64,000 nt of DNA from UBA7672 sp047601145 (GTDB taxonomy: Bacteria; Pseudomonadota; Alphaproteobacteria; Caulobacterales; Hyphomonadaceae): contig JASGJW010000001.1 in the NCBI GenBank assembly GCA_047601145.1, positions 1,240,001 through 1,304,000 of the forward strand, given 5' to 3'. Within the stretch, counting starts at the first letter, position 1, and each line of letters opens with the position of its first letter. A model generated the notes under the pieces. The model saw only the letters and a program-made list of their open reading frames with translations. It made no database searches and was not told where the DNA came from. The translations under genes and the position numbers were made by a program. Positions 51,969-61,287 of the stretch are shown piece by piece.

Positions 51969-52284
51969 GGTATGCAACTCGGCCAGAGGGGTCTGGGCGG
52001 GTCGCACGGCTGGCCTCTGGGGTTGGATCGCAGGTGGCCCCGGAATGTCCGGGTCAGGGAGGAAGCCACCCGCGCCGTCAGTGACGCAGCGTCTGAGGCG
52101 GGCAATAGCCTTCCGATAGCGTCAGCCGTGTGACGATGATGGGGAGGAGGTGTGGGTAGTTTCATTGCACCCGTAAGACTTTGTGTCGGGGCGCCGGATA
52201 GGGCCCAAACAGCGCCGTTTCAGATGCGCCCAGCGCCGCGACGAAACGCCCGTGATTGCTGGTGAAAAAGCCAATTTCCTTGAG

Positions 52285-52313
52285 TTGTCACACGCCTCTC
52301 CCGCGTGCTAGTC
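52285..52313 (+). promoter_or_regulatory. candidate atp operon promoter
   Basis: TTGTCA (52285-52290) and CTAGTC (52308-52313) are 17 bases apart, and the GCTAGTC (52307-52313) fits the GCTANAWC-type -10 element of Caulobacter housekeeping promoters in part. It lies 76 bases before atpH. Assigned by eye only. Confidence 0.4.
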
Positions 52314-52388
52314 ACCCCGCGCGACGGACGACCCGGAAGCCACCCGTATCTACGTGGCTGATTTCAAATAATTTTTGTCTCGGTCCGG

Positions 52389-52994
52389 ATGCGGGGATTC
52401 GAGGCCCACGACTTGTCTTCTGGGGCTAGCAATTTGGCCGGTTCATCGACCAGTTCTGTAAGCGAAGCCGCCCAGCGCTATGCCGCTGCGGTTTTCGATC
52501 TCGCGATCACCTCGGGCGAGGTGGATGCAGTCGATAGCGGCCTGACAGCGCTGGCGAAAACGATCGAGGGCGACAAGGCTCTCTCGCGCGCGCTGAAGTC
52601 GCCGCTGCACAAGTCCGAAGAGAAAGCCGCTGTGCTCGCCGCCATCGGCGACAAGCTCGGCCTTTCTGATCTGGCGAAGCGCTTTGTCGGTGTCGTGGCG
52701 CTGAACCGCCGCGCGGGCGACATCCCCGGCATGGCGAAGGCTTTCGCCGAGAAGGCCGCCAAGCATCGCGGTTCGAGCCGCGTGACGGCGCGCGTCGCCA
52801 AACCGATTTCCAAGGACCAGACGCTCGAACTCGAGAGCGCCATTTCCAAATCCCTCGGCCGCACCGTCACGGTGGATGTCGAGGTCGATCCCGCACTTAT
52901 CGGCGGACTGCAGCTGAAGATCGGCTCCAAGCTGGTCGACAGTTCGATCCGCACGAAACTGAACAACCTGACGAATCTGATGAAGGGGGCCTGA
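52389..52994 (+). CDS. atpH: ATP synthase F1 delta subunit
   Basis: A 201-residue subunit of the F1Fo ATP synthase stalk that links F1 to the b subunits. Typical delta segments: AAQRYAAAVFDLA, ALKSPLHKSEEKAAVLAAI, and the C-terminal VDPALIGGLQLKIGSKLVDSSIRTKLNNL. The first 20 residues are Ser-rich and longer than usual, so translation may start at one of the TTG codons inside. It heads the atp locus and atpA begins 5 bases after its stop. Confidence 0.93.
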   Translation: MRGFEAHDLSSGASNLAGSSTSSVSEAAQRYAAAVFDLAITSGEVDAVDSGLTALAKTIEGDKALSRALKSPLHKSEEKAAVLAAIGDKLGLSDLAKRFVGVVALNRRAGDIPGMAKAFAEKAAKHRGSSRVTARVAKPISKDQTLELESAISKSLGRTVTVDVEVDPALIGGLQLKIGSKLVDSSIRTKLNNLTNLMKGA

Positions 52995-52998
52995 GCCC

Positions 52999-54550
52999 AT
53001 GGACATCCGCGCCGCAGAGATCTCCGAGATCCTCAAGTCGCAAATCAAGAACTTCGGCGCTGAGGCCGAAGTCTCCGACGTCGGCCAGGTGCTGTCGGTC
53101 GGCGACGGCATCGCCCGCGTTCACGGCCTCGACAGTGTTCAGGCCGGCGAGATGGTGCAGTTCGAGAACGGCATGAAGGGCATGGCCCTCAACCTCGAGC
53201 GCGACAATGTCGGCGTCGTCATCTTCGGCGACGACCGCGGCATCAAGGAAGGCGACAACGTCAAGCGTACGCAGGAGATCGTGGCCGCCCCGGTGGGCAA
53301 GGGCCTGCTCGGCCGCGTGGTTGACGCTCTCGGCGAGCCGATCGACGGCAAGGGCCCGCTGACCAACGTGGCGGAGCGCCGCCGCGTCGACGTGAAAGCC
53401 CCGGGCATCCTGCCGCGCAAATCGGTGCACGAGCCGATGGCCACGGGCCTCAAGGCCGTCGAACTCGCTGGTTCCGATCGGCCGTGGCCAGCGCGAACTC
53501 GTCATCGGCGACCGCCAGACGGGCAAGACCGCGCTCGCGATCGACACGATCCTGAACCAGAAGGCGATCAATGCCCGCGGCAACGAGAGCGAGAAGCTCT
53601 ACTGCATTTACGTCTGCATCGGCCAAAAGCGTTCGACGGTTGCCCAGGTCGTGAAGTCGCTCGAAGAGCGTGGGGCTCTTGAATACACGATCGTCGTCGC
53701 CGCGACGGCGTCCGAGCCGGCGCCGCTTCAATACCTCGCGCCGTTCACCGGCTGCGTGATGGGCGAATGGTTCCGCGACAACGGCATGCACGCCCTCATC
53801 GTGTACGATGACCTGTCGAAACAGGCCGTCGCCTACCGCCAGATGTCGCTGCTGCTGCGCCGCCCGCCGGGCCGCGAAGCCTACCCGGGCGACGTGTTCT
53901 ATCTCCACTCCCGTCTGCTCGAGCGCGCGGCCAAGCTGAACAAGGACCATGGTTCGGGTTCGCTGACGGCGCTGCCGGTCATCGAAACGCAGGCCAACGA
54001 CATCTCGGCCTACATCCCGACCAACGTGATCTCGATCACGGACGGCCAGATCTTCTTCGAGTCCGACCTGTTCTACCAGGGCATCCGCCCGGCAGTGAAC
54101 GTCGGCCTCTCCGTGTCGCGCGTCGGCGGTTCGGCCCAGGTGAAGGCGACCAAGCAGGTGGCCGGCACGCTGAAGTCGGATCTCTCGCAGTACCGCGAAG
54201 TCGCAGCGTTCGCGAAGTTCGGTTCCGATCTCGACGCGGCCACCCGCCGCCAGCTCGATCGCGGCGCGCGCATGACGCAGCTCCTCAAGCAGCCGCAATA
54301 CTCGCCGCTGCAGATGGAAGAGCAGGTCGTGGTGATCTACGCCGGCACGCGCGGCTATCTCGACAAGGTCGCCGTCAACGACGTCGTCCGCTACGAGGCC
54401 GAGCTGCTCCGCTTCGTCCGCGGCGAGCACAAGCAACTGCTGGAAGACATCCGCAAGGAGAAGGACATCTCCAAGAATGGTGCTTCGGGCGGCAAGATCG
54501 AGGACGGCATCAAGTCGGTTCTCGAAACCTTCGGGAAGACGTTCGCCTGA
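52999..54550 (+). CDS. atpA: ATP synthase F1 alpha subunit (one-base frameshift in this sequence)
   Basis: The catalytic-core alpha subunit, about 516 residues once the frame is restored. Frame 1 codes DIRAAEISEILKSQIKNF to GLKAV; after an extra A within GAACTC (53461-53466), the other frame continues DSLVPIGRGQRELVIGDRQTGKT (Walker A) to ETFGKTFA. Removing one base restores the expected GTC-GAC-TCG. Everything else is intact and no other atpA copy is present in the window, so I treat this as a sequencing or assembly error rather than a pseudogene. The stop overlaps the next start (TGATG). Confidence 0.9.
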
Positions 54551-54855
54551 TGCGGCTCGCTGTTCTCTCTCTCGCGGCTCTCGGTCTTGCTGCGTGCGTC
54601 GGCACGCCGCCGGTCGAGCGCGTTGCGGCTGAAGTCGAAGCCTCCGGCGCGTGCAAGAACCTGCCGGAAGGCGTCTCGTGCGAGTGCGTCACCACGACGG
54701 CGCACACGCTGATACCGACCATGAAGTACGAACGCAGCAAGGATGACACCGGCTCGCGTCTCGGACGCGGATCGATCGGCGGGGCGGACCCGCGCGTTGC
54801 TCCCGCGATCGAGGCGGCCAAGGCGTCCTGCGCTGCCGGAAAGGCGGTTGGCTGA
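54550..54855 (+). CDS. small lipoprotein inserted between atpA and atpG
   Basis: A 101-residue predicted lipoprotein with lipobox LAAC and a mature part containing several cysteines (GACKNLPEGVSCECVTTTAHT; a later KASCAAG). Not recognised. It overlaps the atpA stop and the atpG start by one base each (TGATG both times), so it is translationally coupled to both. It is not a normal ATP synthase subunit. Its product would sit in the periplasm or outer membrane, away from F1. Confidence 0.7.
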   Translation: MRLAVLSLAALGLAACVGTPPVERVAAEVEASGACKNLPEGVSCECVTTTAHTLIPTMKYERSKDDTGSRLGRGSIGGADPRVAPAIEAAKASCAAGKAVG

Positions 54856-55733
54856 TGCCTTCTTTGAAGGAGTTCCGTCTTCGCATCGCGTCGGTGAAAT
54901 CGACGCAGAAGATCACGCGGGCCCTGCAGCTGGTGGCGACCGCCAAGCTGAAGCGGGCGCAGGAAGCGGCGGAAGCGGCGCGTCCCTACGCCACGCGCAT
55001 GGCTTCGGTGATTGCGAACCTCGCTTCGGGTGCGGCCGCCGGAGGCGGTCCGAAACTGATCGCGGGAACGGGTTCCGACGAAGTGCATCTGCTGGTCGTG
55101 CTGACCGCCGAGCGCGGCCTGTGTGGCGGCTTCAACACCAACATCGCCAAGATGGCGCGCGCCGAGATCAAGCGCCTGCGCGACGCCGGCAAGACCGTGA
55201 AGATCCTGACCATCGGCAAGAAGGGCAATGACGCCCTGAAGCGCCAGTTTGGCCAGCTGATCATCGGTCACATCGATCGCCGCGGCGAGCGCAGCGTGAC
55301 GGCGGCGGGAGCCGCCCGCATCGCACGCGAGCTCACCGACCGGTTCGACCGGGCCGAGTTCGACGTGGCGACGCTGGTGTTCGCACGCTTCAAGAACCTC
55401 CTGACCCAGATCCCGACTGCGTTGCAGCTGATCCCGGCCAAGGCGCCGGCGGATGCGCCGGTCATCGACCTGCAGGGCGCCCGCTACATCTATGAGCCGG
55501 ACGAGGAAGCAATCCTCGAGGCGCTGCTGCCGCGCTATCTCGGCACGCAGGTCCTGTCGGCGCTGCTGGAAACCGAAGCCGGCTTCCAGGGCGCGCAGAT
55601 GACGGCGATGGATAACGCCACGCGTAACGCCGGGGACATGATCAAGTCGCTGCAGCTTCGCTACAACCGGGCTCGCCAGGCGCAGATCACCAAGGAACTC
55701 ATCGAAATCATCTCGGGCGCCGAAGCGCTCTAG
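54855..55733 (+). CDS. atpG: ATP synthase F1 gamma subunit
   Basis: A 292-residue central shaft subunit. The N-terminal helix (SLKEFRLRIASVKSTQKITRALQLVATAKLKRAQ) and C-terminal helix (MTAMDNATRNAGDMIKSLQLRYNRARQAQITKELIEIISGAEAL) are highly conserved. The middle domain has LTAERGLCGGFNTNI. Full length. The ATG overlaps the stop of the small lipoprotein gene. FkbM follows after 175 bases. Confidence 0.95.
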   Translation: MPSLKEFRLRIASVKSTQKITRALQLVATAKLKRAQEAAEAARPYATRMASVIANLASGAAAGGGPKLIAGTGSDEVHLLVVLTAERGLCGGFNTNIAKMARAEIKRLRDAGKTVKILTIGKKGNDALKRQFGQLIIGHIDRRGERSVTAAGAARIARELTDRFDRAEFDVATLVFARFKNLLTQIPTALQLIPAKAPADAPVIDLQGARYIYEPDEEAILEALLPRYLGTQVLSALLETEAGFQGAQMTAMDNATRNAGDMIKSLQLRYNRARQAQITKELIEIISGAEAL

Positions 55734-55908
55734 GACGATTTCGGGCGTTCGGTCCGTCCTTCCAGAAAGTCGCCGTGTCGGCTGTGCTTCAGGACATTAA
55801 CCCTGTCGCGGCAAGCTTTGTGATGTCGTAGCGTCCGTTGGCGCGGCGCTTGCTTCGCCGCCTCGACTTCACCATTGCACGGCATCGAACGCCGCCCAGG
55901 GGGACACC

Positions 55909-56766
55909 TTGAGCATCGCATACCAGATCGGCCAGCTCCGGAACCGCGGCGAGGTCGTGCGCCATCTCCCGGTCTATCTGGTCCGGGGACTGCAATATGT
56001 CTGGATCGCGACTGTGCCGAAAAAGTCGGTGTTGCCGCTGAAATTCGGCCCGGCGCGCTTCCGCGTGAACATACGCCCCGCCGGACAGGGCGCCGGCACG
56101 CGCGCGATGTTCCTGTTCCGTGAACGCTACGAACCCTTGCTGACCCATGGCCACCGGCTGATGCGCGCCGGGGACGTCGCCATGGATGTCGGCGCCAACC
56201 AGGGACTGTTTACCGCGGCTTTCGGGTCGATCGCTTCGAAGGTTGTCGCCGTGGAGCCGATCCCGTGGCAGGCCGACCGCGTCCGCGCCAACATCGCCCT
56301 TAACCAGTACAAGGACGCTCATGTCTTCGAGGGCGCCGTTTCCAACAAGGAAGGCGAAACCACGCTGCGTTTCGGCAGCCAGGAATCGACGTCGTCCATC
56401 GTCTGGCAGCACAAGCATGGCCGCGAGATCCAGGTGAAGACGACCACACTGGACAAGCTGATCGACATTTTCGCCCTCAACCGCGTCGACTTCATCAAGC
56501 TCGACATTGAAGGGGCCGAAGAGATCGCGCTGGAAGGCGGCAAGCGGATGCTAAGTGAAATGAAGCCGGTGCTGTGCCTTGAGGCTTCCGACATGCCGGT
56601 GTTCGAGCGGATTTCGAAGTATCTGGCCGGGTTCGGCTATGCCCGCTTCAAGTTCGATCGCCACGGCATGCTGCACAAGGTCGGCGAACTCACCGAGTCG
56701 GTGGACAACATCTTCTTCCTGACCGACGCCCACCAGAAGCGCTTCGCCGAGACGATCGCGCGCTGA
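55909..56766 (+). CDS. FkbM family methyltransferase
   Basis: A 285-residue SAM-dependent methyltransferase of the FkbM type. SAM motif AMDVGANQGLFTAAFG, then KVVAVEPIPWQADRVRANI, and the FkbM signature VDFIKLDIEGAEEIALEGGKRML. These enzymes O-methylate sugars or other small molecules of polysaccharides and secondary metabolites. It interrupts the atp locus between atpG and atpD. The TTG start at 55909 has AGGGGG six bases upstream. Substrate unknown. Confidence 0.88.
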   Translation: MSIAYQIGQLRNRGEVVRHLPVYLVRGLQYVWIATVPKKSVLPLKFGPARFRVNIRPAGQGAGTRAMFLFRERYEPLLTHGHRLMRAGDVAMDVGANQGLFTAAFGSIASKVVAVEPIPWQADRVRANIALNQYKDAHVFEGAVSNKEGETTLRFGSQESTSSIVWQHKHGREIQVKTTTLDKLIDIFALNRVDFIKLDIEGAEEIALEGGKRMLSEMKPVLCLEASDMPVFERISKYLAGFGYARFKFDRHGMLHKVGELTESVDNIFFLTDAHQKRFAETIAR

Positions 56767-57014
56767 CGGGTTGACGGAGCGGTCAAGAACCTCTCCCGGC
56801 AGGTCTTCGACGCCGTTGCGGAAAGCAGCCATTCCAGCGGCAAATTGGCGCGATTCCCGTCCCTTTGGCCCGAAGCGTGCGGCCACGGTCAAAAACGCCT
56901 GAAAACGAGTTGGAATTGGCGTTCTGGCGCTTTGCTCCGGACCCCAATTTGTGTATGTGCCGCGGGAGATTTTCAGGCAGGCCGCCCTGCTTTGCGACCG
57001 AGGGATTACCGTAG

Positions 57015-58452
57015 ATGAGCACCAAGACCGCAACCAACGTCAAAGGCCGCGTCAGCCAGGTCATCGGCGCCGTCGTCGACGTCGAGTTCGACGGCCACCT
57101 GCCGGCCATCCTCAACGCGCTCGAGACCACGAACAACGGCACGCGCCTTGTCCTGGAAGTCGCGCAGCACCTTGGCGAGAATGCGGTCCGCACGATCGCG
57201 ATGGACTCGACCGAAGGTCTGACGCGCGGTCACGAAGTGAAAGACACGGGCCAGGCGATCTCGGTGCCGGTCGGCGAAGCCACGCTCGGCCGCATCATGA
57301 ACGTGATCGGCGAGCCGATCGATGAAGCCGGTCCGGTCGACAAGACCTACACGCGCGGCATCCACCAGGCGGCCCCCGCCTTCGTCGACCAGAAGCCGGT
57401 TCCGGAAATCCTGCCGACGGGCATCAAGGTCGTCGACCTGCTGTGCCCGTACGCCAAGGGCGGCAAGATCGGCCTATTCGGCGGCGCTGGCGTCGGCAAG
57501 ACCGTTCTCATCCAGGAACTGATCAACAACATCGCGAAGGCGTACGGCGGCTACTCCGTGTTCGCCGGCGTGGGTGAGCGTACGCGCGAAGGCAACGACC
57601 TCTATCACGAGATGGTGGAGTCGGGCGTGAACGAAGCTGGCGGTGGCGGCAAGTCGCGCTGCTCGCTGGTGTTCGGCCAGATGAACGAACCGCCGGGCGC
57701 CCGCGCCCGCGTCGCGCTCTCGGGCCTCACCATCGCGGAACACTTCCGCGACCAGGGCAAGGACATCCTCTTCTTCGTCGACAACATCTTCCGCTTCACG
57801 CAGGCGGGTTCGGAAATGTCGGCGCTGCTCGGCCGCATCCCTTCGGCGGTGGGTTACCAGCCGACGCTCGCGACCGACATGGGCGCGCTGCAGGAACGCA
57901 TCACGTCGACCACCAAGGGTTCGATCACCTCGGTGCAGGCCATCTACGTGCCCGCCGACGACCTGACCGACCCGGCCCCGGCCGCCTCGTTCGCTCACCT
58001 TGACGCGCAGACCGTTCTCAACCGCGCCATCTCGGAAAAAGGCATCTACCCAGCCGTTGACCCGCTCGAACTCGTCCTCGCGCATCCTCGACGCCAACAT
58101 CGTCGGCCAGGAGCACTACAACGTCGCGCGCGGCGTGCAGGAGATCCTGCAGAAGTACAAGTCGCTGCAGGACATCATCGCCATTCTCGGCATGGACGAA
58201 CTGTCGGAAGAAGACAAACTGGTCGTGGCGCGCGCCCGCAAGATCGAGCGCTTCCTGAGCCAGCCGTTCTTCGTGGCCGCCCAGTTCACCAACCTCGAAG
58301 GCCAGTTCGTGGACGTGAAGGACACGGTGCAGGGCTTCAAGGAAATCCTCGAAGGCAAGCACGACGACATCCCGGAACAGGCCTTCCTGATGTGCGGCAA
58401 GATCGATGACGTGATCGCCAAGGCGCAGAAGATGGCTGCCGAAGCGGCTTGA
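57015..58452 (+). CDS. atpD: ATP synthase F1 beta subunit (one-base frameshift in this sequence)
   Basis: The catalytic beta subunit, about 478 residues after frame correction. Intact features: Walker A GGAGVGKTV, GERTREGNDLYHEM, DNIFRFTQAGSEMSALLGR. The frame breaks within GAACTC (58068-58073), where GAC-TCG is expected in PLDSSSRILDANIVGQEHY. The rest (ARGVQEILQKYKSLQDIIAILG to AQKMAAEAA) is in the other frame. The error context is the same as in atpA. A sequence error is more likely than inactivation. A strong terminator follows the stop. Confidence 0.9.
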
Positions 58453-58484
58453 TCTAGGCGGCTTCCACGGAACGTGCATTATCG

Positions 58485-58515
58485 AAGGCGGCTGCAGCGA
58501 TGCAGCCGCCTTTTT
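58485..58515 (+). terminator. strong rho-independent terminator after atpD
   Basis: A perfect 12-base stem (58485-58496 with 58501-58512) closed by a GCGA tetraloop and followed by a T-run (58511-58515). It cuts atpC off from the upstream atp transcript. Confidence 0.92.
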
Positions 58516-58531
58516 GATCTTGGGGGGGGTG

Positions 58532-59089
58532 ATGCTGCGTGGGCTGGTCACGGCGATCGCTGTGACGCTTGCCGCCGTGGGGACGGCGGAAGCGCAGCAG
58601 ATGACAAAGGGCGTCAAGGCGATCCTCCAGACCGCCGCAACCGTCTGCGTCGAATGGGCCAGCGGACGGGCAAGCTTCAGCGAAACGCCGCCGCCGGGGT
58701 TCCGCGCGGCGACGGTGTTCGAGCGCATCGGCTTCAATATCGGCGCGGGTGAGTTTGGCGGCCTGGTGACGGCCGTGTGGATCAGCAAGCCGGGCGGGGC
58801 GGTCGAGCGCGCCGTGATCGAGATCGACGGCGGGTGCATGGTCTATTCGGCCATGGAGCTGAACCCGGTCGATATCGACACAATGAAGACCTCGTTCGAG
58901 ACCCTGATGCGCCGGCTGGATCCGGATGCGCCGGACCTGGAATACGAATGGGCTGACGAGGAAGACGGTATGCGGAGCGTCTTCTACACGCTCGACGAGA
59001 ACCCCGACCTGATGGTGGGCATGGGGCAGGGCTGGCGGGACGGCAAGGCGGCGCGCGGCTACGTCTATGTCATGGTCAGGCAATGGTGA
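58532..59089 (+). CDS. hypothetical exported protein
   Basis: A 185-residue protein with a Sec signal peptide (cleavage near AEAQQ). The mature domain has two cysteines (AATVCVEWASG and GGCMVYSAME) and is probably alpha/beta. No family recognised. A run of eight G followed by TG lies just before the ATG. It begins right after the atpD terminator and has its own transcription start by implication. Confidence 0.55.
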   Translation: MLRGLVTAIAVTLAAVGTAEAQQMTKGVKAILQTAATVCVEWASGRASFSETPPPGFRAATVFERIGFNIGAGEFGGLVTAVWISKPGGAVERAVIEIDGGCMVYSAMELNPVDIDTMKTSFETLMRRLDPDAPDLEYEWADEEDGMRSVFYTLDENPDLMVGMGQGWRDGKAARGYVYVMVRQW

Positions 59090-59149
59090 GCGTCTCTCTG
59101 GAGGGCAGGCGTGCGCTGGGCTAGGCTCGGCCATCCACGGGAGGGACCG

Positions 59150-59704
59150 ATGAAAGCGATGGCCGTGCTTCTTGCAGGCGTGCTGGCGGCCTCTGCGGCG
59201 TTCGCACAGCCTCCAGCCGTTTCACCCGACCTGTCGCCCGAGGTGGCGGCGGAGATTTTCAGGAACGCGGTGACGGAGACGTGCGTGCCGGCTGTGAGGG
59301 GCGGCGGCGTCAGTGCGCTGCCGGAAGCCCAGCGCGGCAGGCTGCAACCGACCAACAATCCAGAGACGCGCCAGCAGGCCGGCGCGGGTCCCGATGAGAC
59401 GGTGTGGGACGTTATGGATGGGAAGGGCGTCGTCACCTTGCGCGAGAAGGCGGGGCGGTGCGTTGTCTCGGTCTATGGGCCGGCGGCGTCCAAGACGATC
59501 GCCAGCGTGGCGCAGGCGCTGACAGGGCCGGCGGGGTTCGAGCGATTGACGGCAACACAATCGCCGGGCGCGCTCGGACAGACGCTGTCTGCATCGGCGG
59601 GCGGGAAGTCCGTGATGGTGAGACTCACCGGATCCGAGCCTGGCACGCCGGGTCATCAGTCGCGCTTCAGCGTCGTCACAGCGACTGTGTTCCTGGCGCA
59701 GTAG
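59150..59704 (+). CDS. hypothetical exported protein
   Basis: A 184-residue protein with a Sec signal peptide (AAFAQ) and no recognised domain. It resembles the preceding gene product loosely: similar size, a Cys pair (VTETCVP and AGRCVVSVYG) and the position of signal peptide and strands, so both may belong to one family of periplasmic proteins (weak inference). GGGAGGG lies 3-4 bases before the ATG. Confidence 0.5.
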   Translation: MKAMAVLLAGVLAASAAFAQPPAVSPDLSPEVAAEIFRNAVTETCVPAVRGGGVSALPEAQRGRLQPTNNPETRQQAGAGPDETVWDVMDGKGVVTLREKAGRCVVSVYGPAASKTIASVAQALTGPAGFERLTATQSPGALGQTLSASAGGKSVMVRLTGSEPGTPGHQSRFSVVTATVFLAQ

Positions 59705-59738
59705 CAGGCCTCAACAACAGGCAGTCCGTGTACCGCGC

Positions 59739-60695
59739 ATGAGTGGAGCCATCCTCCTGATCCTTGCCTGGATTGGCGCTGTGCTGTGGCCAGTGGCGTT
59801 GGTGTTTGTGCTTGGGCGCGGGCTCGTGAAGGGGCGCGGGCCTGGCTGGTTCGGATGGACGACGATCATCATCGTGACGGCGGCGTGGGGGCTCGGCATC
59901 CGCGCCTTCCTTTGGGAGCCGGAGACGCTTGTGGTGCGCCGTGTCGAGGTGGTGAGCGCGGGGTGGAAAGGTGAACCGCTGCGCGTCGGGGTGATCTCCG
60001 ACATTCACGCAGCCGGGCCGCACATGACGCCCGAGCGGCTGGACGGCATTGTCGCGCAGATGAATTCGGAGCAGCCGGACATCGTGCTGCTGCTGGGCGA
60101 TTATGTGAGCGGTAGTGCTCCTGCGGTGCAACGGAGCGACACTGAACGTGCAGGGGTTATCGCGGGGATCCAGCCGCTGAAGGGACTGCGGGCGCCGCTG
60201 GGCGTGTGGTCGGTCCTGGGCAACCATGACTGGTGGTATGACGGCGATGCGATCCGGAAAGGGATCGAGGCGCTGGGCATCCACGTGCTCGAGAATGAGC
60301 GAGCGCAGATCGCGCGGCCGGGCGGGGCGTTCTGGCTGGGTGGGCTGGCGGACTATGACTCGAAGCGGGCGCAGCCTTCCTATGGCGAGACGCTGAAGGA
60401 CCTGCCGGAGGGTGATGATCCGGTGATCGTCATGTCCCACTGGCCTGATGCGTTCGCGCTCGCGCCGGACCGGGTGTTCATCACCTTCGCCGGACATACG
60501 CATTGCGGGCAGGTGAACCTGCCGGTCTTCGGGCGGCTGGTTCTGCCATCGCCGGGGGCCGAGAAATGGCCGTGCGGGCTCTATGACCAGTGGGGGAGGA
60601 AACTCTACGTGTCGGGCGGGGTGGGGGTGTCGATGGTCCCGGTCCGGTTCAACCAACCCCCTGAAATCGCTGTAGTAACGCTCCGCCGCGATTGA
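59739..60695 (+). CDS. metallophosphoesterase with N-terminal membrane anchor
   Basis: A 318-residue calcineurin-like phosphoesterase. Two membrane segments (ILLILAWIGAVLWPVALVFVL and TTIIIVTAAWGLGIRAFLW) precede the catalytic domain. Metal motifs are complete: DIHAAG, LLLGDYV, GNHDWWYD, SHWPDAF and GHTHCGQ. It is similar to the YaeI/LpxH-like group acting on phospholipids or nucleotides at the membrane; exact substrate unknown. It lies between exported proteins and atpC. Confidence 0.87.
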   Translation: MSGAILLILAWIGAVLWPVALVFVLGRGLVKGRGPGWFGWTTIIIVTAAWGLGIRAFLWEPETLVVRRVEVVSAGWKGEPLRVGVISDIHAAGPHMTPERLDGIVAQMNSEQPDIVLLLGDYVSGSAPAVQRSDTERAGVIAGIQPLKGLRAPLGVWSVLGNHDWWYDGDAIRKGIEALGIHVLENERAQIARPGGAFWLGGLADYDSKRAQPSYGETLKDLPEGDDPVIVMSHWPDAFALAPDRVFITFAGHTHCGQVNLPVFGRLVLPSPGAEKWPCGLYDQWGRKLYVSGGVGVSMVPVRFNQPPEIAVVTLRRD

Positions 60696-60782
60696 ATGAT
60701 CCTAGCCGCCTCGTCTGGCAAATCGCCGCCTTTACAAGGGGTTCAGGCCTGATAGACCCCTGCCCGACAGATGGAGTCCGCC

Positions 60783-61193
60783 GTGGCCGACACGCTCAAT
60801 TTCTCGCTGGTTTCGCCTGAGCGCGAGCTGTTCTCCGGCGAAGTGAACCAGGTCGATGCTCCAGGCGTCGAGGGCGAGTTCGGCGTGCTGCCGAAGCACT
60901 CGCCATTCATGACCGTGCTGAAGCCGGGCGTCGTGCGCATCCATGAAGCTTCGGGCGTGACGCCTGTATTCGTGCGAGGTGGTTTCGCGGACGTGACGCC
61001 GGCCGGCCTCACCATCCTCGCGGAAGAAGCCGTTCGCCTCGCGGATGTCGACGTCGCCGCGCTCGATGCGGACATCGCGAAGACGAAGTCGGATGCGAGC
61101 GATCCGGGCGATGAGGCCCGCCGCACCCGCGCCGCCGAACGCCTGGTCTATCTCGAAGCGCTCCGCGCGGCTGTCGGCCAGACGGCTCACTAA
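60783..61193 (+). CDS. atpC: ATP synthase F1 epsilon subunit
   Basis: A 136-residue F1 epsilon subunit that couples gamma rotation to Fo and regulates hydrolysis. Typical N-terminal beta-barrel: LNFSLVSPERELFSGEVNQVDAPGVEGEFGVLPKHSPFMTVLKPGVV. The GTG at 60783 is chosen because GGAG lies six bases upstream; the ATG at 60771 would include that site in the coding sequence. It is separated from atpD by a strong terminator and three unrelated genes, so it must be expressed from another promoter. Confidence 0.92.
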   Translation: MADTLNFSLVSPERELFSGEVNQVDAPGVEGEFGVLPKHSPFMTVLKPGVVRIHEASGVTPVFVRGGFADVTPAGLTILAEEAVRLADVDVAALDADIAKTKSDASDPGDEARRTRAAERLVYLEALRAAVGQTAH

Positions 61194-61287
61194 TCCAGCG
61201 CAGACCTGACGTAAGCTTGACACCAGGCTGAGCGGTCCGGACAAATCCGGAAAACGCGCACGCGCGTGCGCGAGGCCGGGGATCATC

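Larger units (their letters stand above)
51834..52388. other. 555-base divergent intergenic region upstream of atpH
   Basis: The region holds a perfect 13-base stem-loop (51937-51968) and a candidate atp promoter (52285-52313). A GTCAGG...GGAAGC stretch near 52050 resembles a fragment of SRP RNA but lacks the conserved symmetric loop. No protein gene is supported. Confidence 0.5.

Noticed and set aside
52040..52075. GTCAGG...GGAAGC pattern resembling SRP RNA domain IV
   Set aside because: The GGAA tetraloop and the full asymmetric/symmetric loop arrangement of SRP RNA are missing, and flanking bases do not form the long helix.
52999..58452. atpA and atpD as true pseudogenes
   Set aside because: Each has only one single-base insertion, all motifs are intact, no other copies are in the window and the genes are normally essential.
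61255..61272. 18-base palindrome of alternating CG/CA before the hydrolase gene
   Set aside because: Low-complexity CG dinucleotide sequence is expected by chance at this GC content; no second copy or functional context was seen.
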